Positions 8,466 through 16,990 are shown, counted from the first letter of the stretch. The stretch is 64,000 bases of DNA from Burkholderia sp. FERM BP-3421 (GCF_028657905.1 NZ_CP117781.1:1488001-1552000), one strand, 5' to 3'. Made by a program: numbers and translations. The notes: a model not told the origin generated them from the letters alone.

Positions 8466-9404
8466 ATGGCTAAACCAACGACCACCGTCGCCGCGAAGCG
8501 GGGCGCCGCTTCCGCGCGCCCGCAGGCGGACGTCGCGCCCGCGGCGTCGGACAGCGACGATGGCGACGCCGCGAGCGGCGCCGCCGCCTATCTCGTTCCG
8601 GGGCTCGAGCGCGGCTTGCGGATCCTTGCCGAGTTCTCGGCGCGCGAGCCCGTGCTGGGCGCGCCTGAACTGTCGAAGCGGATCGGCATCCCGCGCACGA
8701 CCACCTTTCGCTTGCTGCAAACCCTCGAGGCGCTCGGCTTTCTCGAACGCGTGAACGGCGACCGCCATTTCCGGCTCGGCGTGGGCGTGCTGCGGCTCGG
8801 CTTCGAATACCTGAATTCGCTCGAACTGACCGACCTCGGCGGGCCGGTGCTCGAACGTCTGCGCGAGGCGACGCATCTGTCCACCCATCTGCTGATCCGC
8901 GACCGGCGTGACGTGGTGTTCGTCGCGAAGGCGCAGAGCCATGCGTCGATGTTCGGTTCGGTGAAGGTGCATGTCGGGACCCGGCTGCCCGCGCACGCGA
9001 CCGTGCACGGCCACGTGCTGATGGGCGATCTCACGCGCGACGCGATGCGCCAGCTGTATCCGGAGAAGCGGCTCGACGCATTCACCGAGCACACGCCCGC
9101 GACGATCGACGAGCTGTACGAGCGCGTGCGCCACTACGCGCGGCTCGGCTACGCGATCAGCGAAGGCGCGTTCGAGAGCGGCATCTCCGCCGTGACCGCG
9201 CCGGTGCGCGACCATTCGGGGTCGATCGTCGCCGCGATCACGGCGACCGTGCCGCGCTCCGAAATCGGCGGCGCGGGCGAGAAGGAGCGGCTCGTCGAGG
9301 CCGTGTGCGGCGCGGCCGTCGACCTGTCGCTGCGGCTCAACTATCGCCCGCTCGACACCGATCCGACCGTCGCGCACGCGCGGCACAAGGTCGCGATGGT
9401 GTGA
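8466..9404 (+). CDS. IclR-family transcriptional regulator (copy 1)
   Basis: A 312-residue regulator with a 40-residue low-complexity N-terminal extension, a winged helix-turn-helix (about residues 40-105, LSKRIGIPRTTTFRLLQTLE) and an IclR effector-binding domain to the C-terminus. It is closely similar to the second IclR protein encoded at 15360-16196: the PGLERGLR, EPVLGAPELSKR and LRLGFEYL stretches are shared, so the two are paralogues. It sits at the left edge of the catabolic cluster, 484 bases from the porin gene, and is a candidate to control that cluster through the palindromes in the porin/ferredoxin intergenic region. Confidence 0.92.
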   Translation: MAKPTTTVAAKRGAASARPQADVAPAASDSDDGDAASGAAAYLVPGLERGLRILAEFSAREPVLGAPELSKRIGIPRTTTFRLLQTLEALGFLERVNGDRHFRLGVGVLRLGFEYLNSLELTDLGGPVLERLREATHLSTHLLIRDRRDVVFVAKAQSHASMFGSVKVHVGTRLPAHATVHGHVLMGDLTRDAMRQLYPEKRLDAFTEHTPATIDELYERVRHYARLGYAISEGAFESGISAVTAPVRDHSGSIVAAITATVPRSEIGGAGEKERLVEAVCGAAVDLSLRLNYRPLDTDPTVAHARHKVAMV

Positions 9405-9418
9405 TGGTGTGATGGTGT
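9395..9418 (+). repeat. Three tandem copies of GATGGTGT over the IclR stop codon
   Basis: The octamer GATGGTGT occurs three times without change, followed by a partial GATGTG. The TGA stop of the IclR gene lies at the first repeat junction, so slippage changes the tail of the message but not the protein. Confidence 0.8.
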
Positions 9419-9887
9419 GATGTGCCCGGGACGCCGCGCGCGCGGCGAGGCGCTCCTCGGCGGTCCGGATCCACAATCAGCAGACGGCGCGCTACCTGGC
9501 CCAGGAAGCGACGGTGCGCGTGCGCGTTGCGCGCCCATGCTGGCGCACTTGCTCTCGGAGGTGCGCGTGTATATCCGCGGCAATGACGATTGGCGCTTCG
9601 GTTCGCCGCGTTGCGAGGCGGTCAAGCGCCACGACCTTTCGCGGGCGCTGGGTCCAGGGCGGGTCGGCAAGGCGATATGACGGCCTCGCAACGGATCACC
9701 GGGGCGCGTTTCATGGTTTCGCGGTCGGCTTTGCCGTGCGCGTTCGCCGCACCGGTCCCGCTTCAGGTCCCTTGGCTTTTCATGCGCGGGAGCGCCTCGC
9801 GCGCGCAAGGCCGATGCGCATCATGCGCCACGGCGATCGCCGCATGCCGCGCGGGCGGGCAGGGATCGCCGTGGCAGGCGCGCGCAG
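9419..9887. other. Intergenic region without a supported gene
   Basis: About 470 bases between a rightward IclR gene and the leftward end of a porin gene. Several short open frames exist on both strands, but none has a ribosome site, family motif or convincing composition. It could hold decayed coding sequence. No hairpin with a T run was found. Confidence 0.5.
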
Positions 9888-10964
9888 TCAGAACGAGTGG
9901 TGAATGCCCGTCAACAGGATCACCTGGTTCGCCGAGATCGACACGCCCGCGGTGAAGAACGCGGCCTGCGCGCCGCCGTTGCCGCGCTCGTACAGCACGT
10001 TCGCATACAGCTGGGTGCTTTTCGACAGCGCGTAGATGTCGCCGAGTTCGAATTGCGTCCAGCGCCGCCCCGCGAGCGTCGAGGTGGCCGCGCCGCCCGC
10101 CAGCGTATTGGCGGCCGTGATCCGGTAGTTCGCGCCGGCGTCGTAGCTCTGGAACGTGTCGGACTGGCCGTTCGACCGCATCGTCGTGCGCGTGTACAGC
10201 GCATGCACGAGCAGGTCGCCGAACGCGTAGGAGGCGCCCACCCCCATGTTTTCCACCTTGTCCGCGAGATAGCCGTTCGCGGTGTTCTGTCCTTGGAAGC
10301 TCGTGATCCCGGTCTGGCTGATCAGCAGCGAGCGGTTGTGCTCGTTCGAGTACACGGCGGCGGCCTGCAATGGGCCGTTCGCGTACCGCAGCCCGACGCC
10401 GAACGAGCGGCCGGTCGCGAAGTTCGTCGTGTTGCCGAGCGCGAGCATCGCGGCGGCGGTGAACCCGGCGAAGGTCGGCGAACGGTACTTGATCGCGTTG
10501 TTGTACGGCACGTTGCCGGTCGCGGCGAGACCGTCGAGGTTGCCCGGGTGGAATGCATACCAGCTCATGGCCAGGTACGCGGTGCCGAGCGGATCGAGCC
10601 AGTCGAAATTGAGCGGCGTCTGACGCCCCAGCGTGAGCGTGCCGTAGCGCTCGGACTCCACGCCGACGTAGGCGGCGCGGTTCCACAGCGTGTTCGCGGT
10701 CGCCAGTTGCCCGTTGTTCGTGTAGAAGCCGTTCTCCAGCTGGAACACCGCTGCGAGCCCCCCGCCGAGATCCTCGCGTCCCTTCAGGCCCCACCGGTCG
10801 GGCTGGGTGTTGCCCTGGATCATCAGCCACTTCGCGCTGCCACCGACGTTGTTCACGTAGGCGACGCCCGCGTCGAGGCTGCCGTACAGCGTCACGCTGC
10901 TTTGCGCTTGCGCGCCCGTGATGGCGCCCGCGCTCAGCAGGACCGCCCATGCATGCTTGACCAT
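9888..10964 (-). CDS. Gram-negative porin of the Burkholderia OmpC-like group
   Basis: A 358-residue outer-membrane trimeric porin precursor. It has a signal peptide cut after Ala-Gln-Ala near residue 20, the mature start QSSVTLYGSLDAGV that is typical of beta-proteobacterial porins, many alternating aromatic/polar strands, and a C-terminal phenylalanine (HHSF) needed for outer-membrane assembly. The start is ATG 10964. It is divergent from the Rieske oxygenase operon and shares the intergenic region holding the IclR-type palindromes, so it probably imports the substrate of that pathway across the outer membrane. Confidence 0.93.
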   Translation of the reverse strand: MVKHAWAVLLSAGAITGAQAQSSVTLYGSLDAGVAYVNNVGGSAKWLMIQGNTQPDRWGLKGREDLGGGLAAVFQLENGFYTNNGQLATANTLWNRAAYVGVESERYGTLTLGRQTPLNFDWLDPLGTAYLAMSWYAFHPGNLDGLAATGNVPYNNAIKYRSPTFAGFTAAAMLALGNTTNFATGRSFGVGLRYANGPLQAAAVYSNEHNRSLLISQTGITSFQGQNTANGYLADKVENMGVGASYAFGDLLVHALYTRTTMRSNGQSDTFQSYDAGANYRITAANTLAGGAATSTLAGRRWTQFELGDIYALSKSTQLYANVLYERGNGGAQAAFFTAGVSISANQVILLTGIHHSF

Positions 10965-11063
10965 TTGATCTCCTGACCTGTGTTCCTGGTGGACGCGGGC
11001 GGTTCCCGCGCGCCGGTCGGCCCGCCCGGCGCGTCGCCGCCGCATGGTTCGGGTCTTCTGTTT

Positions 11064-11079
11064 GTTCCATATATGGAAC
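11064..11079. promoter_or_regulatory. Perfect 16-bp palindrome, likely IclR-type operator
   Basis: GTTCCATATATGGAAC reads the same on both strands. Operators of this form (GTTCC, six bases, GGAAC) are common for IclR-family regulators, two of which are encoded in this cluster. It lies 100 bases before the porin start. Binding by either IclR protein is inferred. Confidence 0.65.
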
Positions 11080-11082
11080 TTT

Positions 11083-11098
11083 GTGCCCTGTATGGGAC
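11083..11098. promoter_or_regulatory. Second, imperfect operator copy
   Basis: GTGCCCTGTATGGGAC is a degenerate copy of the adjacent palindrome, 19 bases away centre to centre. That is about two helical turns, so two dimers could bind on the same DNA face. Confidence 0.45.
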
Positions 11099-11313
11099 GA
11101 AGTATAAAAGCGGTCTTCGCGTGGAAAAAAATAAATCGGCGGCGCGGTACAGCAGGGAAATCCCGCGTGCCGATGTCGCCTGATATGAAGAAATCAGCCT
11201 GGAATATGTGACATATCGCCTGTGTGCCGATCCCGGCATGGCTCCCGCCTTCAGCCGTTCGGTGTTTTCCCTAGGGCTCCATGCTTTTTATTTTTCTGTG
11301 TCGAGCCCAGTCC

Positions 11314-11353
11314 TATAATCACCATCCATAAACCGATGTTCCTTGTATGGAAC
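11314..11353 (+). promoter_or_regulatory. Promoter -10 box and operator of the catabolic operon
   Basis: A consensus TATAAT lies at 11314-11319, with no clear -35 hexamer upstream. The palindrome GTTCCTTGTATGGAAC follows at 11338-11353, one or two positions from a perfect dyad and matching the copy near the porin. It lies just downstream of the expected transcription start, a position that fits repression, and 37 bases before the ferredoxin start. Confidence 0.6.
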
Positions 11354-11389
11354 GAATTGTGATGTCGATCTTCTGAAGGAAGGGTTGAG

Positions 11390-11707
11390 ATGTCTGAACA
11401 ATGGGTTTGCGCCGGACATGCCGGCGCGCTGTCCGCGGATGCGCCGATCGAGTTCAAGCGGACCGACGGCGTCGAGGTCGGGATCTACCGCGTTGGCGAC
11501 GACGTCTACGCGCTCGAGAACGTCTGTCCGCATGCGTACGCGCTGCTCACGCAGGGCTTCGTCGATGACGGCACGATCGAGTGCCCGCTGCACGAGGCGG
11601 TGTTCGATATCCGCACCGGCGCGTGCCTGAAGGGGCCGGGCGGACGCGCGCTGAAGACCTATGCGGTCCGGCTCGCCGGCGACGAAATTCAGATCAAGGT
11701 GGAATGA
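11390..11707 (+). CDS. Rieske-type ferredoxin of a ring-hydroxylating oxygenase
   Basis: A 105-residue [2Fe-2S] electron carrier. Cluster ligands are Cys46 and His48 in CPH, and Cys65 and His68 in CPLH, the spacing of BphA3/NdoA-type ferredoxins. It should pass electrons from the FAD reductase encoded at 21968-23221 to the oxygenase encoded at 12071-13132. It is the first gene of the operon, starting 37 bases after the operator; an AGGAAGGG lies just before the ATG. One base separates it from the next gene. Confidence 0.93.
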   Translation: MSEQWVCAGHAGALSADAPIEFKRTDGVEVGIYRVGDDVYALENVCPHAYALLTQGFVDDGTIECPLHEAVFDIRTGACLKGPGGRALKTYAVRLAGDEIQIKVE

Positions 11708-11708
11708 C

Positions 11709-12020
11709 ATGAGCGAGACGACGCTGAACTTCAACCCCCATCTGCAGCCGTGGCGCGCGCCGGAACCGAACAACGTGGCGGGCAAGGGGCAGATCGAGGC
11801 GCCCGGCGCGGCGCCGAACCAGGTCTGGCAAACCCGCGGCGCGGAGCCCACCCGCTACGAGAACGACCTGGGCGACGCGCTCGAGCGCGTGTTCGACGGC
11901 GGCGCCACCGAGCTGGAGGACGTGATCGACGGCCTGAACCGGCTCGGCAGCCGCGCGCCCGACGGCGCGGCGTGGACCGTCGAGCGTTTCCGCGCGGCGC
12001 TGGCCGCGCTGGGCGCGTGA
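11709..12020 (+). CDS. Small conserved protein between ferredoxin and oxygenase (recombinase-like HTH type)
   Basis: A 103-residue protein starting one base after the ferredoxin stop. The N-terminal half is rich in Pro, Asn and Ala and looks extended (FNPHLQPWRAPEPNNVAG). The C-terminal half looks helical, with LEDVIDGLNRLG and a TVERFRAALAALGA segment that reads like a small helix-turn-helix. Proteins of this kind are annotated, from memory, as 'recombinase-like HTH' next to Rieske oxygenase genes. Its role is unknown. The position suggests an accessory or assembly protein of the oxygenase rather than a recombinase. Confidence 0.75.
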   Translation: MSETTLNFNPHLQPWRAPEPNNVAGKGQIEAPGAAPNQVWQTRGAEPTRYENDLGDALERVFDGGATELEDVIDGLNRLGSRAPDGAAWTVERFRAALAALGA

Positions 12021-12070
12021 CGGCGCGGCCGCCGAGCGCCGTTTCCCCTGAACACCGGAGTCCCCCAATC

Positions 12071-13132
12071 ATGACGTCCCCCGTCCAGCCGTCCACGCAC
12101 GGCGATCCGATCCGCGACTATCTCGACCGCGGCATCCGCAACTACTGGTATCCCGTCGCGCCGAGCTGGCAGGTGTCGAACGCACCCGTCGGCCTGACCC
12201 GCCTGTGCGAGCAGATCGTGCTGTGGCGCGATCAGGCGGGCCGCGTCCATGCGCTCGAGGATCGCTGCCCGCATCGCGGCGCGCGCCTGTCGCTCGGCTG
12301 GAACCTCGGCGAGCGCGTCGCGTGCTGGTATCACGGCATCGAGGTGGACGGCGCCGGGACGGTCGCGCGCGTGCCCGCCGTCGCGAACTGTCCGCTCGAA
12401 GGGCAGGCCTGCGTGAAGTCGTATCCGGTCGAGGAGCGCGCGGGCGCGATCTTCGTCTGGTTCGGCGACGATGCGCATCGCGAGCCCGCGCCGCTGCGCC
12501 TGCCGGACGAACTGGTCGCCCCCGAGTACGCGCAGTTCCTGTGCGTGTCGAACTGGCGCTGCAACTACCAGTACGCGATCGACAACGTGATGGATCCGAT
12601 GCACGGCGCCTATCTGCACGCGGCGTCCCACTCGATGGCCGAGGGCGACAAGCAGGCGGACATGCGCGTGCGCAAGACCGACACGGGCCTGATGTTCGAG
12701 AAGGTCAACCAGCGCGACGTGAACTTCGACTGGGTCGAATTGGGCGAGACCGGCTGCGTGTGGCTGCGGCTCGAAATTCCCTACCGGCAGAAGTTCGGCC
12801 CGGGCGGCAACTTCGGCATCGTCGGCTTCGCGACGCCGGTCGATCGCGACCACTGCCAGGTGTATTTCTGGCGCACCCGCAAGGTGAGCGGCTGGCAGCG
12901 CGACGTCTGGCGCTTTCTGTATCGCAACCGCCTCGAAGGGCTGCACTGGGCGGTGCTCGAACAGGACCGTTACGTGCTCGAAAGCCTCGCGCCGGACGCG
13001 CGCGATCACGAATACCTGTACCAGCACGACATCGGCATCACGCGCGTGCGGCGACTGTTGCGGCAGCGCGCGCAGGAACACCTGGCCGCGCTCGACGCGC
13101 GGCGCGCGGCGACGGAGCCCGCCCATGACTGA
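12071..13132 (+). CDS. Rieske non-heme iron oxygenase, catalytic subunit
   Basis: A 353-residue oxygenase of the VanA/phthalate-4,5-dioxygenase size class, which works without a beta subunit. Rieske cluster ligands are Cys66, His68, Cys85 and His88. The catalytic iron site is Asp175, His178 and His183 with the bridging Asp171 in DNVMDPMHGAYLH. It would hydroxylate or O-demethylate an aromatic or heteroaromatic substrate using electrons from the ferredoxin two genes upstream. The stop overlaps the next start by eight bases (ATGACTGA). Confidence 0.93.
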   Translation: MTSPVQPSTHGDPIRDYLDRGIRNYWYPVAPSWQVSNAPVGLTRLCEQIVLWRDQAGRVHALEDRCPHRGARLSLGWNLGERVACWYHGIEVDGAGTVARVPAVANCPLEGQACVKSYPVEERAGAIFVWFGDDAHREPAPLRLPDELVAPEYAQFLCVSNWRCNYQYAIDNVMDPMHGAYLHAASHSMAEGDKQADMRVRKTDTGLMFEKVNQRDVNFDWVELGETGCVWLRLEIPYRQKFGPGGNFGIVGFATPVDRDHCQVYFWRTRKVSGWQRDVWRFLYRNRLEGLHWAVLEQDRYVLESLAPDARDHEYLYQHDIGITRVRRLLRQRAQEHLAALDARRAATEPAHD

Positions 13133-13895
13133 GCGCATGCAGACGGTGGCGCTCGACGGGCGTCGCGTCCTCGTGACGGGCGGCGCGCGCGGACTCGGCG
13201 CGGCGTTCGTCGAGGCGCTGACGGCGGCCGGCGCGCGCGTCGTGTTCGGCGACCTGCTCGACGCGCAGGGGCAGGCGCTGGCGGAGCGGCTCGCGGCGCA
13301 GGGGCGCGACGCGCAATACGTCGGCGTCGACCTGATGGACCCGGCGAGCATCCGCGCCTTCGTCGCCGAAGGCGCGCGGCGGCTCGGCGGCCTCGACGGG
13401 CTGATCAACAACGCGGCCGTGACCCACTCGGGCGGCCGGCTCGCGACCGAGCTGGACGTCGCGACCTGGGATGCGGTGATGGACGTCAACGTGCGCGGCC
13501 TGTGGCTCGCGAGTGTCGCCGCCTATCCGCACCTCGCGGCCTCGGGGCGCGGCGCGATCGTCAATCTCGCCTCCGACACCGCGCTGTGGGGCGCGCCGAA
13601 GCTGCTCGCGTACGTCGCGAGCAAGGGCGCGGTGATCGCGCTGACCCATGCGCTCGCGCGCGAATTCGGCGGCGCGGGCGTGACCGTCAATGCGATCGCG
13701 CCGGGCCTGACCGAGGTCGAGGCGACCGCCTATGTCCCGGCCGAGCGGCATGCGTACTACCGGCAGGGCCGCGCGTTGCCGCGCGCGCAAACCACCGACG
13801 ACACGACGGGGCCGGTGCTGTTCCTGCTGTCCGACGCCGCGCGCTTCGTGACAGGCCAACTGCTGCCGGTGAACGGCGGCTTCGTGATGCATTGA
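13125..13895 (+). CDS. Short-chain dehydrogenase/reductase (dihydrodiol-dehydrogenase candidate)
   Basis: A 256-residue classical SDR. It shows the NAD(P)-binding TGGARGLG near residue 20, NNAA near 90 and the catalytic Tyr-x3-Lys as YVASK near 160. The start overlaps the oxygenase stop by eight bases, so the two are translationally coupled. In oxygenase pathways the next enzyme often oxidises a cis-dihydrodiol or an alcohol, and this is a good candidate for that step. The exact substrate is unknown. Confidence 0.9.
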   Translation: MTERMQTVALDGRRVLVTGGARGLGAAFVEALTAAGARVVFGDLLDAQGQALAERLAAQGRDAQYVGVDLMDPASIRAFVAEGARRLGGLDGLINNAAVTHSGGRLATELDVATWDAVMDVNVRGLWLASVAAYPHLAASGRGAIVNLASDTALWGAPKLLAYVASKGAVIALTHALAREFGGAGVTVNAIAPGLTEVEATAYVPAERHAYYRQGRALPRAQTTDDTTGPVLFLLSDAARFVTGQLLPVNGGFVMH

Positions 13896-13922
13896 CCCTG
13901 CTTGACCGACTAGGAGATGACG

Positions 13923-14450
13923 ATGGTGGAAGCCGATATCGAACGCAAATCATGGAGCCAGCCGGCGGGCGCGAGCTTCGCCGATTGGATGGAAGGGCGC
14001 GTCGCGCGCTTGCAGACGCGCCGCTACGACTGGGACGCGCTCAAGTTCCAGGCCGACTTCGATCCGAAGTACCGGCGCGCGCAGATGCGCTACGTCGGCA
14101 CGGGCGGCACGGGCGTCGCGAAGGACGCCAACACGGTGCCGGCCGGCCAGTTCACGTTCTCGACGATGGTGATTCCGGCCGGCAACGTCGGCCCGAGCCA
14201 TATCCACGTCGACGTCGAGGAGATCTTCTTCGTGCTGCGCGGGCGCATCAAGGTGGTCTGCGAGCGCGACGGCGAAACCTGGGAAGCGACGCTCGGCGAA
14301 CGCGACCTGATCTCGGTGCCGCCCGGCGTTTATCGGACCGAGATCAACGTCGGCGAGGAGGACGCGCTGATGTGCGTGATGCTCGGCTCGCCCGCGCCGA
14401 TCACGCCGACGTATCCGCCCGATTCGCCGCTCGCGAAGCTCAAGCGCTGA
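13923..14450 (+). CDS. Cupin-domain protein
   Basis: About 175 residues with a single cupin domain. The metal-binding first motif is visible as PSHIHVDVEEIFFVLRG (His, His, Glu) and the second motif lies near SVPPGVYRTEI. The start at 13923 is preferred because AGGAG at 13912-13916 is six bases before it; the ATG at 13917 touches the ribosome site. Cupins in such pathways can be ring-cleaving dioxygenases, isomerases or binding proteins. The function here is not resolved. Confidence 0.85.
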   Translation: MVEADIERKSWSQPAGASFADWMEGRVARLQTRRYDWDALKFQADFDPKYRRAQMRYVGTGGTGVAKDANTVPAGQFTFSTMVIPAGNVGPSHIHVDVEEIFFVLRGRIKVVCERDGETWEATLGERDLISVPPGVYRTEINVGEEDALMCVMLGSPAPITPTYPPDSPLAKLKR

Positions 14451-14457
14451 ACCACGG

Positions 14458-15363
14458 ATGAACCACGCCATGAGCATGATCGATACGGAACCCGCCGGGC
14501 GCGACGCCGTCGCCTCGTTCCACGCGCGGCTCGCCTGCTGCCCGGAGCGGCGCGTGCAGGCCGGCGCGGCCGGCGTGATCGGCTATCGCGAGGCGGGCGC
14601 GGCCGCGGGCGGCCTGCCGGTGGTGCTGTTGCACGGCATCGGGTCGGGCGCGGCGTCGTGGGTTCGGCAGCTCGACGCGCTGGGCGCGGCGCGGCGCACG
14701 CTGGCCTGGGATGCGCCCGGCTATCTCGCGTCGACGCCGGTGAGCGCCGCATCGCCGCTCGCCGCCGATTACGCGGCGGCGCTCGCGGCCTGGCTCGATG
14801 CGCTCGGGATCGGACGCTGCGTCCTGGTCGGTCATTCGCTCGGCGCGCTGGTCGCGGGCGGCTTCGCCCGCGCATGGCCCGGGCGGCTCGCCGGCCTGCT
14901 GCTGCTGTCGCCGGCGGGCGGCTATGGCGCCGCGCCGGCCGAGTTGCGCGTCGCGCGCCGCGACGCGCGGCTCGCGATGCTCGCGGAACTCGGCGCGCAG
15001 GGGCTGGCGGCGCGGCGCAGCGCGGCGATGCTGTCCGCGCACGCGGAGCCGGCCGCGCAGGACTGGGTGCGCTGGAACATGGCGCGCATCGCGCCCGGCG
15101 GTTATGCGCAGGCGACGCATCTGCTCGCGAACGCGGATCTGGTCGCGGATCTCGGCGGTTTCGGCGGCCGCGTGGCGGTTGCCGTCGGCGCGCTCGACAC
15201 GATCACGCCGCCCGCCGCCTGCGAGCGCATCGCGGCGGCCGCGCGGGTCGGATTGCAGGTGATTCCCCAGGTCGGGCATGCGGGCTATGTCGAGGCGCCC
15301 AATGTCTACAGCGCGCTGATCGACGCATTCTGCCGCCAGTGTGAAGGCTCGGAGGCCGCATGA
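14458..15363 (+). CDS. Alpha/beta hydrolase
   Basis: A 301-residue serine hydrolase. An oxyanion-hole segment VVLLHGIGSG lies near residue 60, the nucleophile elbow GHSLG near 125, a late Asp in GALDTITP and the catalytic His in QVGHAGYVEAP near 265. In aromatic pathways this family cleaves the C-C bond of ring-fission products (MhpC/BphD type) or hydrolyses esters. With an extradiol dioxygenase in the same cluster, the C-C hydrolase role is attractive. The start is uncertain: ATG 14458 and ATG 14470 both lack a good ribosome site. It overlaps the next gene by four bases. Confidence 0.88.
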   Translation: MNHAMSMIDTEPAGRDAVASFHARLACCPERRVQAGAAGVIGYREAGAAAGGLPVVLLHGIGSGAASWVRQLDALGAARRTLAWDAPGYLASTPVSAASPLAADYAAALAAWLDALGIGRCVLVGHSLGALVAGGFARAWPGRLAGLLLLSPAGGYGAAPAELRVARRDARLAMLAELGAQGLAARRSAAMLSAHAEPAAQDWVRWNMARIAPGGYAQATHLLANADLVADLGGFGGRVAVAVGALDTITPPAACERIAAAARVGLQVIPQVGHAGYVEAPNVYSALIDAFCRQCEGSEAA

Positions 15364-16196
15364 ACGAACCCCGCGACGCCGCCGAGGCGAACTACATCGT
15401 GCCGGGGCTGGAACGTGGGCTGCGGTTGCTCGCGGAGTTCACGCCGCGCGAGCCGGTGCTCGGCGCGCCGGAGCTGTCGAAGCGGCTCGGCATTCCGCGC
15501 ACGACCGTATTCCGCCTGCTGCAGACGCTCGAATCGATGGGCTTTCTCGAACGCGTGGACCGGGACCGCAACTATCGGCTCGGCGTCGCGGTGCTGCGGC
15601 TCGGCTTCGAATACCTGAGTTCGCTGGAGCTGACCGATCTCGGCCTGCCGGTGATCGAGGGCCTGCGCGAGGCGACGGGCTTCACGACCCATATCGTGAT
15701 CCGCGACGGCCGTGACGTCGTGTTCGTCGCGAAGGCGCAAAGCCTCGCGTCCGCGTTCAGCTCGGTGCGGGTCAATGCCGGCACGCGGCTGCCCGCGCAC
15801 GCGACCACCCACGGCCATGTGCTGATGGGCGACCTGTCGCTCGACGCGCTGCGCGCGCTGTATCCGGAGCCGCGCCTCGAACGCGCGACGCCCCACACGC
15901 CGACCACGGTCGACGCGTTGTACGCGCTCGTGCGCGCCGACGCGGCGCGCGGCTACGGGCTCAGCCATTCATCGTTCGAACGCGGCATCTCGGTGATCAC
16001 CGCGCCGGTGCGCAACGACACGGGAAAGATCGCCGCCTGCCTCGCGGTGACGGTCCCGCGCCCGGAGATCGACGCGACGCTGCTCGCCGACGGGCTCGTC
16101 GACAAGGTGCTGCGCGCGGCCGCCGAGCTGTCGCGGCGGCTCAACTACCGCTCCGATGAAGAGCATACCTATCTGAAGATCCTGGGGCTGCGATGA
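15360..16196 (+). CDS. IclR-family transcriptional regulator (copy 2)
   Basis: A 278-residue regulator with an N-terminal winged helix (about residues 14-75) and an IclR effector domain. It is a close paralogue of the protein encoded at 8466-9404 but lacks that protein's N-terminal extension. It is embedded in the operon with four-base overlaps on both sides (ATGA), so it is made together with the enzymes it probably controls. An embedded regulator and a second copy at the edge suggest layered control. Confidence 0.93.
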   Translation: MNEPRDAAEANYIVPGLERGLRLLAEFTPREPVLGAPELSKRLGIPRTTVFRLLQTLESMGFLERVDRDRNYRLGVAVLRLGFEYLSSLELTDLGLPVIEGLREATGFTTHIVIRDGRDVVFVAKAQSLASAFSSVRVNAGTRLPAHATTHGHVLMGDLSLDALRALYPEPRLERATPHTPTTVDALYALVRADAARGYGLSHSSFERGISVITAPVRNDTGKIAACLAVTVPRPEIDATLLADGLVDKVLRAAAELSRRLNYRSDEEHTYLKILGLR

Positions 16197-16990
16197 TACA
16201 GATCGATTTGACCGGACAGGTCGCGGTGGTGACGGGCGGATCGTCCGGCATCGGTCTCGCGAGCGCCGACCTGTTCCTGGAGGCGGGCGCGTCGGTGGCG
16301 ATCTGCGGCCGCGACGCCGAGCGGCTCGCGCGCGCGGAGGCGGCGCTTGGCGCGCGCTTCCCGGGCGCGGCGCTGCTCGCGCACCGCTGCGACGTGCTCG
16401 ACGCCGAGGCGGTCGAGGGCTTCGCGCAGGCCGTGGCCGCGCGCTTCGGCCGCGCCGACATGCTGATCAACAACGCCGGGCAGGGCCGCGCGTCGACCTT
16501 CGCGGATACCAGCGACGCGGCCTGGCGCGAGGAACTGGAGCTGAAGTACTTCAGCATCATCCGCCCGACCCGCGCATTCCTGCCGCTGCTGCGCCGCGCG
16601 GCCGCGCCGTCGATCACCTGCGTGAATTCGCTGCTCGCGCTGCAGCCCGAGCCGCACATGGTCGCGACCTCGTCCGCGCGCGCGGGCGTGCTGAGTCTCG
16701 TGAAGTCCCTCGCGACCGAACTCGCGCCGCAGCGGATCCGGGTCAACTCGATCCTGATCGGCATCGTCGAATCGGGACAGTGGCGGCGGCGTCACGCGGC
16801 GCAGGCGCTGCCCGGCGAAAGCTGGGAGGCGTGGAGCGGCGCGCTCGCGCACGCGAAGCAGATCCCGCTCGACCGTTTCGGCCGGCCCGAGGAGGCCGCC
16901 CGCGCGCTTTTTCATCTTGCCACGCCGTGGTCGTCGTACACGACGGGCAGTCATCTCGATGTATCCGGAGGCCTTGCACGCCATGTCTAA
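16193..16990 (+). CDS. Divergent short-chain dehydrogenase lacking the Tyr-Lys catalytic pair
   Basis: A 265-residue Rossmann-fold SDR with an intact cofactor motif TGGSSGIG near residue 15, NNAG near 95 and a Ser in CVNSLLA near 145. Where classical enzymes have Tyr-x3-Lys, this one reads ATSSARAG, so Thr replaces Tyr and Arg replaces Lys. Either the chemistry differs or the protein binds NAD(P) without classical catalysis. The stop overlaps the next start by eight bases (ATGTCTAA). Confidence 0.87.
   Translation: MIQIDLTGQVAVVTGGSSGIGLASADLFLEAGASVAICGRDAERLARAEAALGARFPGAALLAHRCDVLDAEAVEGFAQAVAARFGRADMLINNAGQGRASTFADTSDAAWREELELKYFSIIRPTRAFLPLLRRAAAPSITCVNSLLALQPEPHMVATSSARAGVLSLVKSLATELAPQRIRVNSILIGIVESGQWRRRHAAQALPGESWEAWSGALAHAKQIPLDRFGRPEEAARALFHLATPWSSYTTGSHLDVSGGLARHV

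Larger units (their letters stand above)
10965..11389. other. Divergent regulatory region between porin and catabolic operon
   Basis: About 425 bases, more AT-rich than the surroundings (for example around 11095-11120 and 11280-11330). It contains no gene. It carries three GTTCC...GGAAC-type palindromes and a good -10 box, listed separately, and must hold both divergent promoters. Confidence 0.7.
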
